A program made the translations under genes and the position numbers. A stretch of 64,000 nt of DNA. Origin: Mauremys mutica (taxonomy: Eukaryota; Chordata; Testudines; Geoemydidae). This document shows positions 24,700 to 36,831 of the stretch, piece by piece. Every line of letters starts with the position of its first letter. The stretch's first letter is position 1. The stretch spans positions 62,760,948 to 62,824,947 of the forward strand of contig NC_059082.1 of assembly GCF_020497125.1 (NCBI RefSeq). The letters run 5' to 3'. The notes under the pieces are model-generated. The model saw nothing but the letters and a program-made list of their open reading frames with translations. It did no database searches and was not told where the DNA came from.

Positions 24700-26984
24700 A
24701 TCCAACTTGAACTCAGACTTCATTTCCTTCTTACTGAAAGGGTGCTAACTTCATTCTTGCTTTAAAAAGTTGTGTGCACAGATGAAGTGTCCCTTCCCTA
24801 TGACGTAGTTCACAGGGACCTTCTGCCAGAGATGTAGAGATATTGTTGAGAAATTTTTGCAAGCTGCTATACAGATTTCCCAATATTTGCTGATGTCATT
24901 TTTTACCAGGTTTTACATGGCGTTTTCTTCCTTTCCACCTTGTTTAAAACTGTAACATCAGATTACAATCAGCAGAGCTCACCGCCTCTGGTGCACGGCT
25001 CTACCCAGGCCAGGGGTTCAACAAGCACAGACTGGACCAGCATGAAGCCAGTCTTTACCCAATCACACCAGATCTCTGGACAGGTTTATTGTTTACTGCA
25101 ACTCACTTGCTCACTCAAAAGAAGAATTCCCAATTCCCTACCACTTTTGTCTCTCACCTATAATACGTGCTAAACAGCTTACCAAGCAGCATCAGGCTAA
25201 TTAACATCAAATCAGCTCTAATTGGAAGTGATTCAGCAGTCTTAGCTTGTAGTAGAACTCCTTTCAGGACACACTCATGTGGAAGGCTAATGCTGACATC
25301 AAGAAGTGTGCAGTTATCAAGCTCTCAATACCAGAAAGAGAGTTGTGCAGTAATTGGAGAGGGGTCAGAAGCCACTTGGGACAAAACCTTGCACTGTATT
25401 GACATTTCATTCACACTATTGGATCAGTATGCATATAAAACCACCAATGCCTGCAACAATATGTTTTTATTATTAAAAGGGAGGCCAGGCCATTGTTTGG
25501 GTCTATATCCAAATCTTAACTTCCCCACCATTTAGAAGTCCAGTAATCTGACCTGTGCTTTTGGCCCAGAACCATCTCCAACCTAAACAGATGCAAAATT
25601 GAGATCATGCAATCTGAGACATCTCTGTGGCAGCTCAATTAATTCCCCAGTCTTTCTGGAGTGTTATCGCTCAGCGTATTAAGGGACTGAATGAATACAG
25701 ATATATTCAGTCAAAACATCCTATATTGATATGCTTACCCTGACTTCATGTTACCATTTAATAAGCTCCATGCCATGCTCTACTACTCTGCATTATTATG
25801 TACAATGAGAACTAGATCAAAGCAATAAGCCGATCAAAGCTGTGTGGTTTTGGTTAGACATAATCTTTGATTTCAATATGGACACAAAGGCAGCAGGAAA
25901 GAATGCACTCCCCTCTTCCATGTGGAAAGATGAGCTGCCGTTAAATGCTGATGGATTCTGGAAGCACCCAGAAACTCTGAAGGGGTACCACTACCTAGCC
26001 AAAGGGTGAGGACGGGTGAGAATAGCAGAGTACTAAAACTACCGTGATTAATACACTGTCACCAAAGCATCTTCTCTTTGCTATCACTCCCATGGTTACA
26101 AGATGACTTGCACCAAAGGAAACATGAAGGATTGAGATTATTTCTCCTATTATCCTATATATGAGCTGCATAGAGAAAGCAGTGAGGGAGGCGGAGGTAT
26201 GATATCCATACACAGAAGCAGCTCCATGTGTCTGGCTGTCGGTGCCATTATTCCTCTGGAAGTCTAGCATGCTGGCAAGGGTGGTCAGGAAATACTTCCC
26301 ATGCTTTTGTTCATTGTATCATCTGATGTGCCGAACAGGCTACCCGATGTAATTGGATATTAAGGAGATATCGCTTGTGCTTCTCCACCTCACAAAAGTC
26401 AGGGGACAGGCAAAGAGTTCAAGCAGAATCATTACATGCAAGTGCACTTGAATACTAGGCAAGGGACCAGTCATTGGTTATACATCTTTGGCTGGTTGCT
26501 TACTTCTCACAGCTGTGATGTCTGCTTCATCACCTTTTGGCAAGTTCCTTCATGCTAGCTGCTTGCTTTCTGAAAGACTACCTAGGGGCAACGTTCTTCT
26601 GTAAAACATTGTATGTTCCACTATCACAGTTTGGTCTTCTCCTGAAAGACTCCCCAGGTATCTGCTGGGGACTTTTTTGTTTGTTTGTTTTTAAATAGCC
26701 GTCATGTCTGAAGGATGCATCTTCCTTTTCTCTGCTGTTCTGGCATTCTGTTTTCATGTAAGCGATACACATTCCATCTGATAAAGGAAAATTAGCCACT
26801 TCAGTACTATAAATATTAAGAATAGTTAGAGTGATGCATTTTTGTGGCAGGGCCCACTTGCCTCTTGCGAGCGCCTCTACCAGCCAGACGTATCTGCACC
26901 TGCATGCCCTCTGCATTGCTTGCGGTGATCTGGTGGGTTTTCAGCGACTCAGCCCTCCAGCCTAGTCACATACAGTCTGTATGT
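24700..26984. other. Unassigned DNA
   Basis: The longest frames (122 codons at 25167-25535 on +, 112 codons at 26578-26916 on -) have no recognisable domains. No repeats were identified. Confidence 0.5.
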
Positions 26985-27017
26985 GAAAGGCGCACACAAA
27001 ACACACCCCGTCCAGGT

Positions 27018-27205
27018 TAAACAGTCCAATAGGGCCTATCACAGTACCCTCTATTGGTATCAGCCTGCGGTCCTGTTCCTGGGCTTAGTCCTCAGTCTGT
27101 CCTACAGGGCCTATCACAGCAGTGTCCTTGGCAGTGCTTTCACCTGCAGTCCTGTCCTTGGGCTCAGGTCCTCAATCAGTCCAACAGGGCCTATCACAGT
27201 ACTCT
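27018..27205 (+). repeat. Degenerate minisatellite, ~75-80 bp unit
   Basis: The word AGGGCCTATCACAG recurs at 27031, 27106 and 27186, each time with related sequence (TCCTGTTCCTGGGCTTAG / TCCTGTCCTTGGGCTCAG) between. This gives two to three diverged tandem units. It explains the overlapping + frames here, which I do not call genes. Confidence 0.7.
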
Positions 27206-28487
27206 GCTTATTGCCACTCCTGGGCTAGCTTTCAAAGTGTCTCTTGGCCCCTCCTGGGTTCTGGAATGGAGCAGTGCCTCCAGGGCTTCCTCCCTGGGGA
27301 CTCTTCACCTGGTGCCCTAGCTGAGTCACTGTTTATAGTTCAGCCCCTGGGTGAGGGTAACAAAGTTCAACAATAACGGACAGCCCCCTTCTTTGGGCTA
27401 ACCTCTTGCTCGGGGTGTGATCAGGTTACAGAAAATACACTGTGGCATTAGTGTAACTGAGAAAGGGCTTCTCAGAGAAAGAAATGCAGCATTCAGCCTT
27501 CTCTCAGGCTTTTCTGAGTTTCACTAGGGCTCAACTTGCAATCCTTTAAAATCTTCTTTGTCCCATTTTATCCTTTCCGGGAAGTGCAGTGTGGGGAGGA
27601 TTGGTGTTGGAATTTCAGTTAAGTGATCTATTAAGACAAATGCATACTACAGGCCACTGTGCACAACATGCTCTCTGCTGATGAATAGGGCCTTGTATTG
27701 AAGAAGCCATGATCACATGCAGACTAGAGTAAATTGCTTGTGAGAGGGACATGTAAGAATATAGAGCTCAGCCTCCTTCAGGCTGATGAAGGAAAGGAAA
27801 TCCTCTTGAAAGACAGAAAATAGAATGGATTTAAAAAATATCTGTCTTGAATTTGCTGGTTCCCTGGAGAATTTCAGATTTGTTCCATCTCCCTCTTGAG
27901 TGTGAGCATGTTCTCTGTCTATGTAAGAAAGAGAATGCCTCCTGCAACTAACTAAAGAAATGCCAGCTTTTATCTAGCTCCTCCTAGACTGCTTGAAGGT
28001 CAATAGTGACTTATTTTTTTTCTGAAGGCTAAGCTGCTACTTCATCTAACCATCTGTCACCTGCGTTAGGACTGGATATAGGCCTTCTGGGACCTGGGCC
28101 ACACAAGCCTCTGAGTACTAGCCCGACAGGTAATCAAAACCAAGAAGGCTGCTTTTTTGAAGTAACTGTTCCCACTCCCCTCCCCCATGGATATTATAGA
28201 TAGCAAAATGTTCCTCCTTCCTTGGATGAGCTAGCAAAACAGGTGAAGGCAACGGAGCCTTTTAAAGGCAGCTGCAGAGTGATCTTATTTTCCAGCTAGG
28301 TAAGCCCCAAGGGAAAATGAACTGAAATCTAATATCCATAAAGTTTTCCCTTCTGATGCTGCTTTGAGAGAAAGGATGTTAGAGAGAAGTAAAGGTGCAC
28401 AATTAAACCTGCTTGCCTTTTCTTAAAAAGTAAGAAGTTATTGGGGGGAGGGCTGGCCTTGTTTGTGTTTATTACCCTTTTTAGTAG
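27206..28487. other. Unassigned DNA
   Basis: No gene or classified repeat was recognised. The first 200 bp may belong with the preceding tandem repeat as part of a larger dispersed element that I cannot name. Confidence 0.45.
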
Positions 28488-29027
28488 ATCATAGAATATC
28501 AGGGTTGGAAGCACATGAACCCCCTGACCAAAGCAGGACCAATTTGTAGACAGATTTTTGTCCCAGATTCCTAAGAGGCAGGGGCGGCTCTAGACCCCAG
28601 CGCGCCAAGCAGGCGCGTGGGGCGGCCCTTTCCCGGGGGGCGGCATTTGGCTCCGGTTGAGCTCCCGCCGGCATGCCTGCGGCAGGTCCACCGGAGCCCG
28701 GGACGAGCGGACCTGCCGCAGGCATGACTGCGGCGGGTCCCCTCTTCCCGCGGCTCCGGTTGAGCTCCCGCAGGCATGACTGCGGCAGGTCAACCGGAGC
28801 CGCGGGACCACGGCACCCGCCGCAGACATGCCGGCGGGAGCTCAACCGGAGCCGCGGGAAGAGGGGACCCGCCGCGGGACCGGGGAAGGGCGGCGCAGCG
28901 CACCGCGCTGCTTGGGGCAGCCTACTTTCTAGAGCCGCCCCTGCTAAGAGGCCCCCTCAAGGATTAAACTCACAACTCTGGGTTTAGCAGGCCAAGGCTC
29001 AAACCACTGAGCTACCCCTCCCCCCAA
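28488..29027 (-). mobile_element. tRNA-derived SINE split by a hAT insertion
   Basis: The two SINE parts lie at 28488-28578 (CR1-type tail, on + AATATCAGGGTTGGAAG) and 28944-29027 (tRNA-like head, minus-strand boxes TAGCTCAGTGG and GTTGTGAGTTTAATCC). They rejoin exactly when the hAT at 28579-28943 and one copy of its 8-bp TSD are removed. Same family and orientation as 10066-10250. Confidence 0.88.
28579..28943. mobile_element. GC-rich hAT MITE nested in SINE
   Basis: A 365-bp element is flanked by the 8-bp duplication CTAAGAGG (28571-28578 and 28944-28951). It has 16-bp perfect TIRs, CAGGGGCGGCTCTAGA at the left and its complement at the right. The interior is very GC-rich and carries repeated palindromic words of the form CCTGCCGCAGGCATGACTGC in both orientations. 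Several open frames on both strands are a by-product of this composition. Related to 45441-45879. Confidence 0.93.
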
Positions 29028-30819
29028 GTAGTGGAGTTACAGGAGGGAAAAAAGTGAGATTTTGTTCTTCATATGAACCTACGTGCAGGTATCTCGCCCA
29101 CAAAGATAAGTTCCATGAGGGACTGGGTATAAGACTGAAGGAGCCATTAGTCAGTGAGACCAAGAGCCTGGGCAAACCGTTAATGGCAATAGTATCTGAG
29201 GCATGCTAAGGATGAGGTTTGATAAGCTCTGTAATTCTCCAATTCCTTTCTGAGGCCAGGTCCACCCTAGGTGTGCTTTGCTTGTACAGCTATAGCAGTA
29301 TTGTATACCTAGTGGGATGCAGCTTTGAATGGCTTTTGCTGATTTAACATATTCCAGCCTCCTCATCCAGAAAAACAAGCTATACTGGCAAAAGCATGTA
29401 TTTTTCCAGAATAACTGCATCTGCCCTATAGGCTTTTGCTGGAATAGCTATGTTGTTCAGGGATCACACCTTGTCACGCCCTTGACTAGAGTCCCAAAAG
29501 TCTGCAGTGCCGACTATCTAGGTTTTTATACCAGGCCTATTGCCAGTGTATCTGTTCCTGAGGATTGGAGATTGGTCCATTCATTCCCAGTAGCAGGTGT
29601 CTGAGGGAGGGATGGAGCAGAGTCCCAGACCCAAGTCCCGAGGTATAACATGCTGCAGCTGTATCACTGGTACAATCAGTATTTACATAATGTTGAAGCC
29701 CTATACATGGTTTCCCTTACACTGGAGAAGAGACAGGACTTGGGTGTACTCAAAAAGGAGACGCTTATTCAGGACATTGTACACACAGTAGCTGTCTGGA
29801 TCCAAGCCTGTGACAACGTCACCGTGCCATCCTGCCTTGAATTAAGCAAGCACAGAACTCATTGCTGACTACACTACGCTACTCCACCATATAATGGTCT
29901 CTTGAAAAGTTTTGAAATTACTTTTCAGCACTGAAACCTTAGACACCTCACAGGTTCCTAGGAAGTCCTTTTCCACAATACAGCTTTGCAGTGTGCAGAG
30001 TGGGAAAAGCACTTCCCACTGCAAAACTTGCCATTTTGCCCACTAGATGATTCAATTCAATTTCCTAAAACTGGCTTCCAAGCAACACAACACTTGAATA
30101 TTTCACTCTCTACTATTTTTCAGCAGGAGGCATGGTACCGTCTCGTTTGTTCATCGGCAAGGAGGGACGTTTGCAAAATCAGTCAATTCACTACCATAAT
30201 ATTCACTTTTTACTGCCGTCCATACTTCATACATCGTCCAGAAAGAAAATTAAAGTGAAAGCTAAGCAGACAACAATATGGGAGGGCTTTGTGATTTATT
30301 TGCAGTAAAATCAGCTGCCAAACTCTCTGCATACTAAGTAGGCTCCTTGGCTGGAAACAATTGCTCTTTTAACACTACACAGTGTTAAACATTCAAGGGT
30401 GGGCAAGTGCAATTCTAAATAGTAAGAGCTGTGAAAGCCAGTCAGAGTCGATGTGTCTTTTCATAATAAATTAAGGTCCCTGTTCTAGCATTTAGCTTTG
30501 CTGTCTCTGAATTAGGTCAGCACCAGACTTGCTGAAGATGCTGTTGTCTCAGTGGCTGCCAAGAGTGCCATGCTTTCCTGAAGTTGCTTTTATTATTTTC
30601 TCTTCATCAATTATTCAGCTAAGGGGTAAGAGTTATCTATGCAAAACTATTGTTTCTGCTCTAGTGTTTACCTGCACCGTGTCAGATCGCTTCTCTTTTC
30701 ACATTCCGGAGTTCTCTCAGTCACTTTTACTCAGTGGAAAGGGGAAGCTGTTAAGCTGAGTGACAGATGTTGTGGAGGAATGTGAAAACCTCCGAGAATA
30801 TATTTGTGTTTATTAAAAA
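29028..30819. other. Unassigned DNA with a possible MITE relic
   Basis: At about 29250-29470 the words CAGGTCCACCCTAGGTGTGC, TGTACAGCTATAGCAGTAT and AGGCTTTTGCTGGAATAGC suggest a decayed MITE resembling the Harbinger-type one at 13158. The ends are not definable. The rest is unassigned. Confidence 0.4.
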
Positions 30820-30937
30820 TAAACCCAGGGTTGTGAGTTCAATCCTTGAGGGGGCAATTTGGGGATTGGTCCTGCTTTGAGCAGGGGGTTGGACTAGATG
30901 ATCTGAGGTCCCGTCTAACTGTGATATTCTATGAATT
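30820..30937 (+). mobile_element. 5'-truncated tRNA-derived SINE
   Basis: It starts within the tRNA-like B box (CCCAGGGTTGTGAGTTCAAT) and runs through GGTCCTGCTTTGAGCAGG, GGTTGGACTAGATGATC and a final ATTCTATGAAT. Same family as 10066-10250, in + orientation. The A box and upstream part are missing. Confidence 0.85.
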
Positions 30938-33900
30938 GAAAAAAAGGCCTTTCCTCCACCTGTTTCTCCTTCTCATCAGAGTTTCCACTTTCTCCCTTTC
31001 ATTTCACATCTCCTACTCCACGGGAGGCTTGCTCTCCAAATGGCACTCTGGACACAAAGTCTCCCATCATACTGTGTATGTCCCAGTTCAGGGCTAGCTA
31101 AGCTGCGCCTCACATCCCTTTCTGTGGCCTCACCCCAACTGCACGAGCTCAGATTTTATAGACCTTGAGCCTTTACCTCCCTGGGGCAGAATCTCACAAT
31201 TCTTCCACTCTCAGATCCGATCCTGGGCTGCAGTACCCTGTGTACCAACTGTGATTGCTCAGCAGGTCTGGCTGGGCTCTGTACCTACACTTCTTCCCTC
31301 TGGGAGCTTGTGACCAGTGATGAAGTGACCCAAACCACACTTTTCAAAGCAAAGTATTGTTTAATCTGAGCAGTAGGAATAAAAGCATTATAGGAAAGGG
31401 GTTTGAACATCAAGTAGCTAGATCTAGCTTACCCCAAGTACTCCAACCTCATGGACGTGAGAGTGGTCTGTCTGAACTCCAGCAGTCCCTGTCTTTCCCT
31501 CAGTCCTTCAGGGGCTGCCTTTTTGATCAGTCCTAAAGGTTTTTTTCCCCCTAGCTTTCTATTTCAGGGCCCCTTGAAGTTACAAGTTAGGATCTTCCCA
31601 AGGAGGGACCAGCCAGCTAGCTGATCCCAGAATGGAGGTGATAATTGACACCTGCATTTTCCTTTTAATTACCGAAGAGGGTTATCAGAAATGTTTGTCC
31701 ACTTTCCTGCCTACATGTAAACTAAACCATGCCTGAGTTAACCCCTGGAAGTCATATGACAAATAAAACAAACATCAGGACATATATGAATAGAATATTA
31801 GGCGTTTTCCATATTTCACATCACATTCCACTGACAGCCAGTACAAGCAATATAAACAGTAGAGTGACAATCACTAAAAATACTAATCCATTTAATTGTC
31901 TTGGTTTCTACTTGATAGCTATTTCAGATACTTACAGTGGAGCAGTAAGTAAGTGAACGAGGACATTGTTTTTAAGTTGAAGACCTACATTCAAATTCTG
32001 ATTACCTGACAACTGACGTGATTTTTCTTCATTTTCAAGATTGAAGTGCATGGTCAAAGCAGTGTGGGGAAGTTTCTGGCTAGTACTGGAAATCTATTAC
32101 TTGTTACAAGTATTAAGTGCAACCACAAAAATATCCGCAAAGACTGATATTCCTAAAACAGTCTTGCAATACACCTTTTTCCACTATTTTCCAGAGTGTT
32201 TCCAACCCTCCTGACAACATTCTTCCTTTTTCTAATGAAGACAATTTTAAGGATCTTAGCGCATCACCTCAAGAATGTGGCTGTTTTCAGAATCTGAGCT
32301 ACCCCACACCCATAGCTAAAAAAGTTGTTTGACATTTCCTTATCCACAGGTGTGGCAAAATGTCCCTTACTGTGATGATTTCTATTTTCACAAGTGCTAA
32401 TTCCTCAGTGGTAGTGACTAAAAATGTAGGCACAGGAACAGAGGGTAGGAGTTTAAAGGGACTTAGGAGCATAAGTCCCACTTAGAGTCAGTTAGTCCTT
32501 TCGAAAATCTCACTCCGAATGAGTTTGTAGGTTTATAGCTCTACTAATATTTCTCTGGGACTAGTAAAATTTTGCAGGGACAGTATCATACCCTTTAAAG
32601 TGGATAAGTCATTGACTTCCTGGACTGTTTCTATCTCATGATCCTACAACATTCTCTTCCTTCCCTTGCACACTTAGACACTTCACAAAAGTGAATATTT
32701 ATTCCCCTTTACTGATGGGGAAACTATACCACAGAGTGGCTATAGGCTCGATAAATGTGTTGCAAATACTATTTTTAAAATTAATTGCTTCATTAGATTT
32801 CTGGTGATTTCTTCTAATGTTCCTCCTGATAAACACCTTCCCCTATAATACTGAATTTATGGGGAGTAAAAAAACATGTCCCCTAAAGAGCAAACCGGTA
32901 CATGCAGCAAATTAAAGGGCAAGGGAAAAGTTTTAGAACCATCTTGGTACAATCAAAATTTAACACTTACACGGAAAGAATTGGTGGTCTCAGTCCACCC
33001 CAAGAATCAGATATGCAATTTACGAAATGTGCCTGCTGAATTCACATACTGGGCTTCTAGCAGTCTCATGCAGGAAGCCATAGACCCAGTGGGTCTGGAG
33101 GCTGTATTTCCTCATGATCATTAGAAGAGGTCTTTCCAGGTCAGACATGAGGAGCATTTAAAGGTCAAGGCAGGAAAGTTTGTCCTGTCTCTTCCTATGT
33201 TGTATCTGTTCTGTAAATTAACAGAGGAATTCAGCCTGCAGAGCATGTGACAGATCATCATTTTTAATCTGACAAATCCAGCACCTAAGAAGCATTAAAA
33301 CTCATTTAGAGAGAAGCATTTACTCCTAGAAAAAGGTCATGGGCACAAATGCTCTGCTCCAAATAACTTGCAACCAACAGCAAAATATATACTCTTCCCA
33401 ACAAGGATGCATAATGTAAATTAAGATGAATAACCTAACAAAAAATGAGAGCTAATAATGAATAAAACATTTTAGAACTCAAATACCACTATAAAAAGTT
33501 AACTTCACAATAATCAGCAGCTACAGTGCATTTATTTGTGGATTGTGCATTTGTGTCACCTCATCCGTATTTAAGGGTTCTTCCCTTATTCATGTGGCTT
33601 TTTAGTAGTTTGCATAATGCAGATACTAAAAGCAGAAACTAAGTAGAGTCTATAATATGAATTTATTGCAGATGATAGAAATGGAGCAGTGAATAAAGTA
33701 AAATATCCATCCAGACCTTGAACTGGAAGATATTTGTGCTCGATGACTCAAACTTATCTTAATGTTTAGTGATTTTTGCCAAATTATGTGAAGTGTTAGA
33801 TGCTTCTTCAAAATTGTCAGTAAGTCCACCTAGCCATAAGAACAATGTTGGGATAAAATCACCTCCTGTTCCTGCTTCATTATTAAAACGGTTTTCATTA

Positions 33901-34260
33901 ACATCAGCCATCTATAAAAGAATTTTTTTTCATACACTAACAAATGTTTTATTTTTAATCGCTGTACAACATTGTTATTCACTCAGTTTTAGGGTGTTAT
34001 GAAAGCAAAATCAATATAGTAGCAGCTGCTGTCACATCTGTATTTTCCTCTCATCAATTGAATGAGCATTTGCCAAAACACGTTATGTCTGTTCTAAGTT
34101 AATACCACAAAGGCTTCACTTGCAAATGGAGGTATGGGCAGACTGTTTTACATTTTAATAAGCCAGTAAACTGAGAAAGCCCCTACTTCAGACTCAGGTA
34201 GTCTTGTCTGTGCTTATCCTCTAAGCTTTTTCATTGGTGATAAAAGTATTAGATTTAGTT
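30938..34260. other. Unassigned DNA with MIR-like trace
   Basis: No gene is supported. About 32690-32760 (CCCTTTACTGATGGGGAAAC, then TATACCACAGAGTGGC) looks like an ancient MIR fragment. The pieces around 31300-31560 read like part of a dispersed repeat, but I cannot classify it. Confidence 0.45.
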
Positions 34261-34269
34261 TAATGGCAA

Positions 34270-34420
34270 TTAATACCTTGCACTCCTATGGCATGTTCTG
34301 TCTGAGAATTTCAAACCAGTTTGTAAATGTTAATTAATCAACACCCCTGTGAGGTACGATTGTTTTTGGTTTGTATTTTAAACACAAATGAGGAAATTGA
34401 GGCACTGAGAAGTTGAGGGC
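34270..34420 (+). repeat. MIR-like SINE relic
   Basis: CAACACCCCTGTGAGGTACG and AATGAGGAAATTGAGGCACTG then GAGAAGTTGAGGGCC follow the MIR core order in + orientation, with no clear ends. Confidence 0.65.
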
Positions 34421-34469
34421 CATATTCAAAAGTGGTCTATAATTCTGAACGCATTTCCTGAGACACCTT

Positions 34470-34620
34470 AAGGTGAATGTTTAGAGTTGCTGACTACCCA
34501 GTAGTTCCAGCTGAAGTCACTGAGAATGGCAGGACCTCAGCACTTCTGGATATCAAACTCTAGGTTTCTCAAGCCAGACACTCAAAACCAGAGGCACTCA
34601 GAGTCAGAAGCCATGTTTGA
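34470..34620 (+). repeat. Ancient amniote dispersed repeat, unclassified
   Basis: It contains CTGAAGTCACTGAGAATGGC, GACCTCAGCACTTCTGG, AAACCAGAGGCACTCAGAG. The same word order, in diverged form, occurs near 11410-11500 and 50180-50330. It is an old repeat relic rather than an exon, although a 101-codon frame crosses it. Confidence 0.45.
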
Positions 34621-34629
34621 AACCATGGA

Positions 34630-35425
34630 CTTATCCAAAGCAATACAGGACTTCATGGCAGAGCCAGAATCAGAACCAACATTTCCCAAGTCCAAGAGCT
34701 GTGTTTTAACTACTAGAGGATGGACTGCTTTCCCACCTTCCCCTAAGTCTTATATTAAATGTTACACTATGTCATTCATTTGCCTCCTGGATTGTAATGG
34801 ACAAACTCCAAGTGCTCAGATTGAATCATAAGTCACTCCCTTACAAGTGAAATGCTGTCCATCTTTTACTGTAATGGTCCAAACCATTATAAGATTGGTT
34901 GGGTTACTTATACATTTTTAGTGTTATTACAATGTCCAAAAGTGTTGGTTTAGCTAGTGGTATACTCAGGATGGAGTTGCACTAGAATTCCCATTAGCCG
35001 CTGGAGCCTCAATGAACTTTGTTTAAACAAGTGGTTTGTTTATTTTACACCAGTAAATAATAATGCATTACTATGTATAAACTGCCAAGGCGGAGCTTGA
35101 TCCTGCTTGCAAAAATTTTTAAAAGTTTGCCTCCACTGCACTCAAGAAGGCTTCAGTTTACTCCACTTTAAGCTGTGCTGCATTCATTCATGGGTTGTTT
35201 GCATTAGGCAGACAGTTTTCAACAGAGCTGGCATCAGAAAACCGAGCACTCTCCAATAGAATTCAAAACAGTATTATACTCAGTGTTTGACAACTTATGT
35301 GCACTTCATCCACCAATGCTAACATCTCACTCACCTTAATGTGTCACATAGCCCATCAGACAAGTAACAAACACTGAAGCCAACCTAGTCCCCAATTTAC
35401 TACTAAGGCACATCAAAAACCTATA
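34630..35425. other. Unassigned DNA
   Basis: No gene or further repeat was recognised. Confidence 0.55.
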
Positions 35426-35427
35426 TA

Positions 35428-35615
35428 CACCTCTACCTTGATATAACCCTGTCCTCGGGAGCCAAAAAATCTTACTGTGCTATAGGTGAAACCACATTAT
35501 ATCGAACTTGCTTTGATCCACTGGATTGCACAGCCCTGCCCCCCCGGAGCACTGCTTTACTGCATTATATCTGATTTCGGGTTATATCGGGTCACGTTAT
35601 ATCAAGGTAGAGGTG
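35428..35615. mobile_element. mariner-type MITE
   Basis: A 188-bp element has TIRs CACCTCTACCTTGATATAAC and its complement at the right end, and is flanked by TA dinucleotides (35426-35427, 35616-35617). The TA target is that of Tc1/mariner elements. Internal TATATC/GATATA words mirror each other. It has no coding capacity. Confidence 0.85.
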
Positions 35616-35617
35616 TA

Positions 35618-36468
35618 ATAAGAGAGAGACTCCTCTTTGCTGGATTGGCATAAGGAACTTTCTCCTTGAGATATATATGTAATCTCCAAATTAAATTATT
35701 TTTTTTCCTTTCAGGAATTAAGGCTCACACACCTCTCCTCTCCACACTTCTGGAAGTTTTTGCAAATAGGCAGCCTTCACCAGAGTGGATTAAAACAGGA
35801 TTGTAACTCTTATCGCCAGGCAAGGTAATAAAGAAGATTGACAAAATACCTCCACGAGGACGTTAACAGCTGCATGTACACAGATAAATGTCTTAATGGA
35901 ATTGTGGGAGAATGGGGAGAAGAGTGGAAAGAAGGAAAATAATTCTAAATTTCAGACCAAAATCAATGTTTTTGATTGTTATTCTGTAGCACAACTGTGT
36001 TCTCTGTGTTCTGTAAGATAACATTGTCCCATAGGCATGCTGTGTGTAGCCTGATTGTTATGAAAGGCCAGGGACTTGATTATTCAGCTCCATAGTTAAT
36101 AGACTGTGGGCATTAGGACCTGAGATTATAAAAATCCTTTGAAGAAGATAATGATGAAAGGTCTTGAAACTGAACTGAGTGCTCACAGTTGAGTTTCCAG
36201 TGAACTGCAATCCATATTTATCAAGGCTGGCAAGAGGGTTCCACATTAGATACCGGTTGCCAGTCAATACTGGGAAAAAAGAGATCTACCTTCCTTTGAC
36301 ATTTTTGCCAGTTAAATGGCATGCCCTAAATTTACATATTTCACCTTCTTGCCTTAGAAGTTTTAAAATGAAAATCGGCATTAAAAGATTAAGTGTCACC
36401 ACATATTCCTAAATGTATTTGTGAAACAATGTAATTAAACAAATTCTGCTCTGTAATAAACTAAAGTC
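35618..36468. other. Unassigned DNA
   Basis: AT-rich stretch leading into element B. I recognised nothing in it. Confidence 0.6.
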
Positions 36469-36489
36469 TAAGGCCTTGTCTACACTACA

Positions 36490-36590
36490 GGACTATTTCG
36501 AATCTACTTAATTCGAATTTGTGGATTCGACCTTAATAAGTCGAATTTGTATATCCATACTAAATACACAAATTCGAACTTCTGAGTCCA
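36490..36590. promoter_or_regulatory. TTCGAA boxes at left end of element B
   Basis: Three TTCGAA palindromes and several TCGA half-sites occur within about 100 bp inside the left TIR. Element A has the matching cluster at its corresponding end (8540-8640). Their position fits binding sites for the Myb-like protein or transposase, but this is inference. Confidence 0.55.
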
Positions 36591-36831
36591 CATTCACGGG
36601 GCCAGCTTCGACTTTGGAAGCGGTGCACTGTGGGAAGCTATCCCACAGTTCCCGCACTCCCCGCTGCCCATTGGAATTGTGGGATTTCCCCCCAATGCAT
36701 GCTGGGGGGAAAAATGTGTCGTCATTGAACCGTCAATCCCGCCCTCCCTCTCTTCCTTGAAAGCGCCGGCGGGAAATCTGTTCGCGCCCTTCTCTGGTCG
36801 GTTACAGCGCGGACGCCACAGCACTGCGAGC

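Noticed and set aside
28489..28987. Overlapping GC-rich frames on both strands
   Set aside because: They coincide with the hAT MITE bounded by an 8-bp TSD and contain only translations of its internal repeats.
36679..36831. Upstream ATG extending the transposase by 51 residues
   Set aside because: The extension covers GC-rich terminal sequence with no family resemblance. The ATG at 36832 gives a start that matches the conserved N-terminal segment also seen in element A.
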